A stretch of DNA of 64,000 nucleotides from Allobosea sp. Root381 (GTDB lineage Bacteria > Pseudomonadota > Alphaproteobacteria > Rhizobiales > Beijerinckiaceae). Positions 59,591 through 64,000 of this stretch are shown piece by piece. The stretch covers positions 1 through 64,000 of the forward strand of contig NZ_LMJT01000005.1 in the NCBI RefSeq assembly GCF_001429395.1. The letters run 5' to 3'. The position numbers and the translations under genes were made by a program. A model generated the notes under the pieces. That model made no database searches and had not been told where the DNA came from. It saw nothing but the letters and a program-made list of their open reading frames with translations. Each line of letters begins with the position of its first letter. Within the stretch, counting starts at the first letter, position 1.

Positions 59591-60379
59591 TTACCGGATG
59601 CCGTTGGAGACGGTGCCGGCCATCTGGTCGGCGGCGGTGATGACCTTGGCGTTCATCTCATAGGCGCGCTGCGCCGCGATCAGCGCCGTGATCTCCTTCA
59701 CCGGATCGACGTTGGAAGCCTCGAGATAGCCCTGGCGCAGCTTGCCAAAGCCGATCGCGGTCGGGTTGCCGTCGGTCGGCGCCCCCGAGGCTACGGTCTC
59801 GCGGTAGAGATTGCCGCCGAGCGGCTCCAGGCCGGCATCGTTGGCAAAGTTGACCAGCGTGATCTGGCCGATCTGGCGCGGCTGCACCTCCGCGGGAATC
59901 TTGGCGAAGACCAGTCCCGATTCGTTGACCGTCACGTCAACGGCATCGGCCGGAACCCGGATCACCGGATCGAGCAGGTAGCCGTCGGGCGTGACCATGT
60001 CGCCATCGGCATTGGTGTTGAAGGTGCCGGCGCGGGCATAGAGCATTTCGCCCTCCGGCGCCGTGATCCTGAACCAGCCGCGGCCGTCGATCGCGAGATC
60101 GAGGCGGTTGCCGGTCTGGGTCATCGCGCCCTGGATGTGCAAGTGGCGGATGGCAGCCGCGCGTACGCCGAGGCCGAGCGAGGCGCCCTCGGGAATCGCG
60201 CCGTCGCCGCCGCGATTGGGCACGCCGCGCGACCGCTCGGTCTGGTAGAGCAGATCGGTGAACTCGGGCCGCGCGCGCTTGAACGAGGTCGTGTTGATGT
60301 TGGCGATGTTGTTGGCGATGACCTCGACATTGAGCTGCTGGGCGCTCATGCCGGTCGCGGCGATGGCTAGGACTTTCAT
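59591..60379 (-). CDS. flgG: Flagellar distal rod protein FlgG
   Basis: 262 residues. N-terminal rod motif [49 protein letters not shown] [32 protein letters not shown]; the C-terminal rod helix [34 protein letters not shown] is the FlgG signature. The length matches FlgG, not the shorter FlgF. Confidence 0.96.
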   Translation of the reverse strand: MKVLAIAATGMSAQQLNVEVIANNIANINTTSFKRARPEFTDLLYQTERSRGVPNRGGDGAIPEGASLGLGVRAAAIRHLHIQGAMTQTGNRLDLAIDGRGWFRITAPEGEMLYARAGTFNTNADGDMVTPDGYLLDPVIRVPADAVDVTVNESGLVFAKIPAEVQPRQIGQITLVNFANDAGLEPLGGNLYRETVASGAPTDGNPTAIGFGKLRQGYLEASNVDPVKEITALIAAQRAYEMNAKVITAADQMAGTVSNGIR

Positions 60380-60391
60380 GATCGCGTGTCC

Positions 60392-60739
60392 TCAGATCGC
60401 CATGTGGATGAATTCTTGATAGGCAGCGACGACCTTGTCGCGCGTCGCCATCGCCAGCTGCAGCGACTGCTCGGCCGACATCACGGCCTGAACCACATCC
60501 TGCACGGCGGCCTTGCCCTGCACGCCGGCGACGGCCTGCGTCTCGCCCTTGGCCAGATTGTCGACGAAGCCCTGCGCCACGCCGGCGAAGACTGAACCGA
60601 AATCGGCGCCCGGATTGGCCGATGCGGCGGCGGTACCGAGGCCTTGCCGGGCGCCGGCTGCGCCAAGGCCCTGCAGCCCCTGCAACCCCTGGGAGATCTG
60701 GCTCGCAGCCGGGGCGAGAGCGGAAATCGCGTTGAGCAT
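60392..60739 (-). CDS. fliE: Flagellar MS-ring/rod junction protein FliE
   Basis: 115 residues from the ATG at 60739, which overlaps the flgC stop (ATGA). The N-terminal half is Gln/Gly/Ala-rich with short repeats (GLQGLQGLGAAGARQGLG). The C-terminal half FVDNLAKGETQAVAGVQGKAAVQDVVQAVMSAEQSLQLAMATRDKVVAAYQEFIHMAI is the FliE core. It joins the MS-ring to the rod. Confidence 0.95.
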   Translation of the reverse strand: MLNAISALAPAASQISQGLQGLQGLGAAGARQGLGTAAASANPGADFGSVFAGVAQGFVDNLAKGETQAVAGVQGKAAVQDVVQAVMSAEQSLQLAMATRDKVVAAYQEFIHMAI

Positions 60740-61161
60740 CAGCCGTTCCTCAAAAGATCGATGGTCATGGATTGCATCGAGCGCGCCTGCTTGATCATCT
60801 GCAGGTTGGCCTCGTAGGAGCGGCTCGCCTCGCGCATGTCCGCCATTTCCAGCAGCATCGAGACGTTCGGCATCTTGACGTAACCCTTCTCGTCGGCGGC
60901 CGGATGGCTCGGCTCGAACTCGACGCGGAACGGTGCCCTGTCGACGCCGATGCCCTTGACCTTGACCAGCTCTGCACCCAGAGCGCGGTTCATCGCGTTC
61001 TCGAAGGTCACCGTCTTGCGGCGATAGGGGTCGGCGCCCTGCGTCGTGCCGGTCGATTGGGCATTGGCCAGGTTCTCCGAGACGACGCGCACCCGCGTCG
61101 ACTGGGCCTGGAGGCCGGCGCTGGCGATACGGAGCGAAGCACTGAGTGGATCGATCATCAC
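60739..61161 (-). CDS. flgC: Flagellar proximal rod protein FlgC
   Basis: 140 residues. [45 protein letters not shown] is the rod motif with the N-terminal helix, and the end [37 protein letters not shown] is the FlgC signature. It lies 52 bases after flgB. Confidence 0.97.
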   Translation of the reverse strand: MMIDPLSASLRIASAGLQAQSTRVRVVSENLANAQSTGTTQGADPYRRKTVTFENAMNRALGAELVKVKGIGVDRAPFRVEFEPSHPAADEKGYVKMPNVSMLLEMADMREASRSYEANLQMIKQARSMQSMTIDLLRNG

Positions 61162-61213
61162 CTATACTCAACTAGAGAAAGAATTCGACTGACGAGAGCT
61201 TGCGTGGGGCTGG

Positions 61214-61594
61214 TCAGCCCTTGATTGCCGTCATCATCATGCGATGGAAGCTTCTGACGATGTTCGTCGTGAAGGCGTAGTTGCGGCTGATGTCCCCGGC
61301 CTTGAGCATCTCCTGCTCGAGGCTGACTGAATTGCCGGAGTAGACGGTCGACCAACTGTCCGACTTGCGGGGCCTGGCCGTCAGTGTCTCAGCCGGCGAC
61401 GAGGTGATGTGGTTCGGCGCCGTCGCGGCGAGCGAGAGCGTCGTCTTCCTGACGATCGCCTCGAAAGGCTCGACGTCGACGGCCGTGTAGCGCGGCGTAT
61501 TGGCATTCGCGATATTTTGCGAGACGGCATTCTGTCGAACGGCCAGCCAATGCGATTGCTTGGCAGCAAGATCGAAGAGATGAACTGGCTCCAC
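61214..61594 (-). CDS. flgB: Flagellar proximal rod protein FlgB
   Basis: 126 residues, first gene of the operon. The rod motif is HLFDLAAKQSHWLAVRQNAVSQNIANANTPRYTAVDVEPFEAIV, and the C-terminal VSLEQEMLKAGDISRNYAFTTNIVRSFHRMMMTAIKG is typical of alphaproteobacterial FlgB. Confidence 0.96.
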   Translation of the reverse strand: MEPVHLFDLAAKQSHWLAVRQNAVSQNIANANTPRYTAVDVEPFEAIVRKTTLSLAATAPNHITSSPAETLTARPRKSDSWSTVYSGNSVSLEQEMLKAGDISRNYAFTTNIVRSFHRMMMTAIKG

Positions 61595-62058
61595 CTGAAG
61601 CCTCCATGGTCGTTGTCATGCAACACTAGGAGGATTGACTTGCGTGAAGCTGTCGTCGGCGATGGCAGATGACGAGCGATGCGCCGGGCTCGACTTGGAG
61701 CAGATTCCGATCAGATGGAACACCCTTGCCGTTCTTGCGAAGCGCGTCAGCGCTCCACGCCTGTCTGGATTGCTTAGCGGAGCCTGTCCTCACGCTTGCC
61801 GAAGGCAAGACCCGGGTGCTCACGATGACGGCAACGGAAGCGAGCGAACCTTGCGGATGTCGATTGTCGGGGCCGAACTGGCGAATTGCGTGGGACGCCG
61901 AGGCGCAAAGTCGCCCAGCGATCCGGCGAGGCGCGGCGCTGCTATCGCCGTGCGCCCTATTGGACGTGATCTATTTATCTCTTTGTTCTAGCGTCGTATT
62001 TTACGAAAACAGAGCCCTTGCTTCGGTCCGATGCGCCTGCACGGTGCGGGCAGGAGCG
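61595..62058. promoter_or_regulatory. Gap between ftcR and flgB; likely carries the flagellar operon promoter
   Basis: 464 bases without a convincing gene; open frames here have no ribosome site. The part nearer ftcR (about 61960-62010) is AT-rich (CTATTTATCTCTTTGTTC). The promoter for the flgB-fliP operon must lie here or read through from ftcR. No exact promoter is proven. Confidence 0.45.
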
Positions 62059-62733
62059 TCAGGAGATCGTATAGCCGAGATAGCGCTTGGAATCGATCGG
62101 ATCGTAGCCGAGCTTGGTGCGCAGCTTCTTGCGCAGCTTGCTGACATGGCTTTCGACGACGGCCTCGTCGACCTCGTCGTCGAACAGGCCGTAGACCGCG
62201 TTGAAGACCTGCGTCTTGGTGACCCAGCGGCCGCGGTTGCGCATCAGGAATTCGAGGATGCGGCGCTCGCGGCGCGGCAGCGCCATCATTTCGCCGGCGA
62301 CCTCCGGGTCGCTGCCGTCGAAATGAACCTTGATCTCGCCGACCGTGACCTCGTCATCGGTCGAGCGCCGCTTCTCGGAACGGCGCTGCATCGCGTTGAC
62401 CCGCGCCAGGATCTCGCGGACATGCACCGGCTTGCGCACGACGTCATCAACACCGGCCGCGAAGAGCTCCAGCGTCTTCTCGAGCGAACTGGCTTCGTTC
62501 ATCGCGATCACGGGTGCCTGCGAACGGCGGCGGATCATCGTCGGGAAGCTTGCCCGGTCGGCGCAGTCGCCGATCAGGAAGGCCTCGACCGTGTTGAGGT
62601 GGTCGGCTGGCGTGTCCTCGACCCATTCCTGGAAACGCGACGGAGTGAAGCCGATGGCAGGCACGCCCTCGCCGGTGAACAGGGATTGGTAGCCTTCTGT
62701 CACCAGAACGCGATCATCAATCACGATATACAT
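62059..62733 (-). CDS. ftcR: Flagellar response-regulator-like activator FtcR
   Basis: Class I master regulator of flagellar genes in Brucella (Rem in Sinorhizobium). 224 residues from the ATG at 62733. Receiver-like domain 1-117: acidic pair Asp6/Asp7, an Asp at 56 in FLIGDC near the usual phospho-acceptor place, and Lys101 in RKPV. The OmpR-type winged helix is at about 128-222 (LPRRERRILEFLMRNRGRWVTKTQVFNAVYG, then ESHVSKLRKKLRTKLGYDPIDSKRYLGYTI). The gene is orphan, with no histidine kinase beside it, as expected. Confidence 0.94.
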   Translation of the reverse strand: MYIVIDDRVLVTEGYQSLFTGEGVPAIGFTPSRFQEWVEDTPADHLNTVEAFLIGDCADRASFPTMIRRRSQAPVIAMNEASSLEKTLELFAAGVDDVVRKPVHVREILARVNAMQRRSEKRRSTDDEVTVGEIKVHFDGSDPEVAGEMMALPRRERRILEFLMRNRGRWVTKTQVFNAVYGLFDDEVDEAVVESHVSKLRKKLRTKLGYDPIDSKRYLGYTIS

Positions 62734-63171
62734 AGATACCCCCCGGCACCGCAAACGTTCCGCCTCGGATGAACCGGAAGCAAAACTACGCTACGGAACG
62801 TTCCGAAATTGATCAACAACATAATGTTGCGATGCGCAATAAGAAAATACACTATGGAAACCTGATTTAAAGGTCTGTATACGCATTCATTTTAATAGAT
62901 ATACGCTTTGTTTACCATAGGAAGCCGTTTGGACTGGGAGCCGCTTTCGGAGCCTCGACGGACCACGCAGCAAAGGCCGCTGACGGAGACCGTTCAGGAA
63001 CGCCGACTGGGCTCGATGTCGAGCCCTATAGTATAATGAGTGGAATTGCGTCGCGACGGCCGAGTATCAAGAACAAGATTTTAGTAAACGTTTATACAAC
63101 ACAAACCGAAAGCTCCACACAAGCAATCGCAGGCGAAATGCCAATCGAAAGCTTCGCTTGGAGATCGGCAG
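62734..63171. promoter_or_regulatory. AT-rich divergent control region of ftcR and flgE
   Basis: 438 bases, the most AT-rich stretch of the core region (TTTAATAGATATACGC near 62892-62907). It has no gene. It must hold the promoters for ftcR and for flgE. No binding site can be named from sequence alone. Confidence 0.6.
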
Positions 63172-64000
63172 ATGAGCATTTTTGGTATCATGCGGACCGG
63201 CGTTTCCGGGATGGCGGCGCAGGGAAACAAGCTCGGCGCGGTGAGCGATAACATCGCCAATGTGAATACCGTCGGCTACAAGCGCGCCTCGACCGAGTTC
63301 TCTTCGTTGATCTCCGAGGGAAATCACAGCTCGTATAATTCGGGCGGCGTCGAAACCACGACACGTTACGCGATCTCCGACGAGGGCCTGATCATGGGCT
63401 CGACCTCGAAGACCGACCTCGCCATCAAGGGCAACGGCTTCTTCATCGTCACCGATGCGGGCGGCACGTCCTACATGACCCGCGCCGGCGCCTTCGTCCC
63501 GAACGGCAAGTATGAACTCGTCAACTCGGCGGGCTTCTACCTGATGGGCTACCCGCTGCAGAACGGCGATCCGACGGTCATCGCCAACAGCCTGGACGGG
63601 CTCGAGCGCATCAACCTCGCCAATGTCGCCTATGAGGCCAACCCGACCACCGAGGGCACCCTCAAGGGCGTGCTTGATTCCAACAGCGCCGTGATCCCTG
63701 CCGGCACCCTGCCCTCCGACAATTTGGCCGGCAGCACTTATTCAAGCAAAGCCTCGATCGTGACTTACGATAGTCTTGGCAACAAGAAATTCCTCGACGT
63801 CTACATGGCAAAGACCGGCACCGGTCCGGACACCTGGCAGGCCGTGGTCTTCAACCAGGCGACCGCAACCGCGGGCGGCTTCCCCTACACCGGCGGCCCG
63901 CTGGCGACCGTGCCCCTGGCCTTCGGCCCCACCGGCCAGCTCACAACCGCGCCCGCGACCTTCAACGTGATGATCCCCGGCGGCTCCGCAGCGACCATCG
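63172..64000 (+). CDS. flgE: Flagellar hook protein FlgE (5' part, cut by the window)
   Basis: 276 codons to the window end. The ATG at 63172 has GGAGATCGGC upstream. Rod/hook motif SGMAAQGNKLGAVSDNIANVNTVGYKRASTEFSSLI at the start, then SDEGLIMGSTSKTDLAIKGNGFFIVTDAGG and YDSLGNKKFLDVYMAKTG, all typical of FlgE of this order. It is divergent from ftcR, its expected activator. Confidence 0.95.
   Translation, partial: MSIFGIMRTGVSGMAAQGNKLGAVSDNIANVNTVGYKRASTEFSSLISEGNHSSYNSGGVETTTRYAISDEGLIMGSTSKTDLAIKGNGFFIVTDAGGTSYMTRAGAFVPNGKYELVNSAGFYLMGYPLQNGDPTVIANSLDGLERINLANVAYEANPTTEGTLKGVLDSNSAVIPAGTLPSDNLAGSTYSSKASIVTYDSLGNKKFLDVYMAKTGTGPDTWQAVVFNQATATAGGFPYTGGPLATVPLAFGPTGQLTTAPATFNVMIPGGSAATI

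Noticed and set aside
61669..62772. A 367-codon plus-strand frame over ftcR
   Set aside because: Antisense to ftcR, which has receiver and winged-helix motifs in the correct order.

Overview
The window comes from a high-GC alphaproteobacterium of the order Hyphomicrobiales (Rhizobiales). Its gene content looks most like Bosea or a close relative, but the genus is an inference from gene content. The evidence is a flagellar operon in the order flgB-flgC-fliE-flgG-flgA-flgI-motE-flgH-fliL-fliP with the rhizobial regulator FtcR beside it, an NdvA-type cyclic glucan exporter, an xerD / aroK-aroB block, a divergent Lrp regulator and PLP enzyme, and small proteobacterial porins. No rRNA, CRISPR array, complete insertion sequence or complete prophage is visible.

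Region 1 (1 to about 9380) is accessory DNA that ends exactly at the 3' end of a tRNA-Ala(CGC) gene (9381-9456, minus). It contains a phage virion-type protein whose tail has been replaced, a ribbon-helix-helix protein with a coupled partner, a TolB-like membrane regulator, an XRE repressor facing a promoter with a palindrome, and a compact run of small plus-strand genes (3952-6234). It also holds a minus-strand string of very short ORFs leading into a small protein with a diverged paralogue 2 kb away, and a remnant of an ATP-dependent DNA ligase. Frameshifts, chimeric ends and fragments show decay. No integrase lies in the window, so the other end of the element must be to the left.

Region 2 (9.5-33.5 kb) is core genome: YggT, DUF167, beta-carbonic anhydrase, HutD, XerD, AroK/AroB, Lrp plus a cystathionine gamma-synthase-like enzyme, NdvA, a CAP-domain lipoprotein next to a large DUF3772/MscS channel, a ROK-type protein with its motifs in circularly permuted order, an amidohydrolase, GNAT/cupin/glyoxalase II, a methyltransferase, AccA, an L,D-transpeptidase lipoprotein, a TorF-type porin and ferrochelatase.

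Region 3 (33.5-55.3 kb) is metabolic: a 5'-nucleotidase-like phosphoesterase, uracil-DNA glycosylase, and a branched-chain-amino-acid-type ABC transporter flanked by two acyl/aryl-CoA ligases, which suggests uptake and CoA activation of an organic (perhaps aromatic or fatty) acid. It continues with an Fnr/Crp regulator, a DUF1007 and NicO metal-transport pair, then an amidase, a family-5 solute-binding protein, gamma-glutamyltransferase and an M29 aminopeptidase, which together suggest peptide or glutathione scavenging.

Region 4 (55.3-64 kb) is flagellar: rod, P-ring, L-ring, FliL and FliP genes on the minus strand, then ftcR (minus) and the start of flgE (plus, cut by the window end). Palindromic interspersed repeats of several families sit just after stop codons at many gene boundaries. 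One interrupts the flagellar operon, and one appears to supply the upstream end of the ung reading frame.
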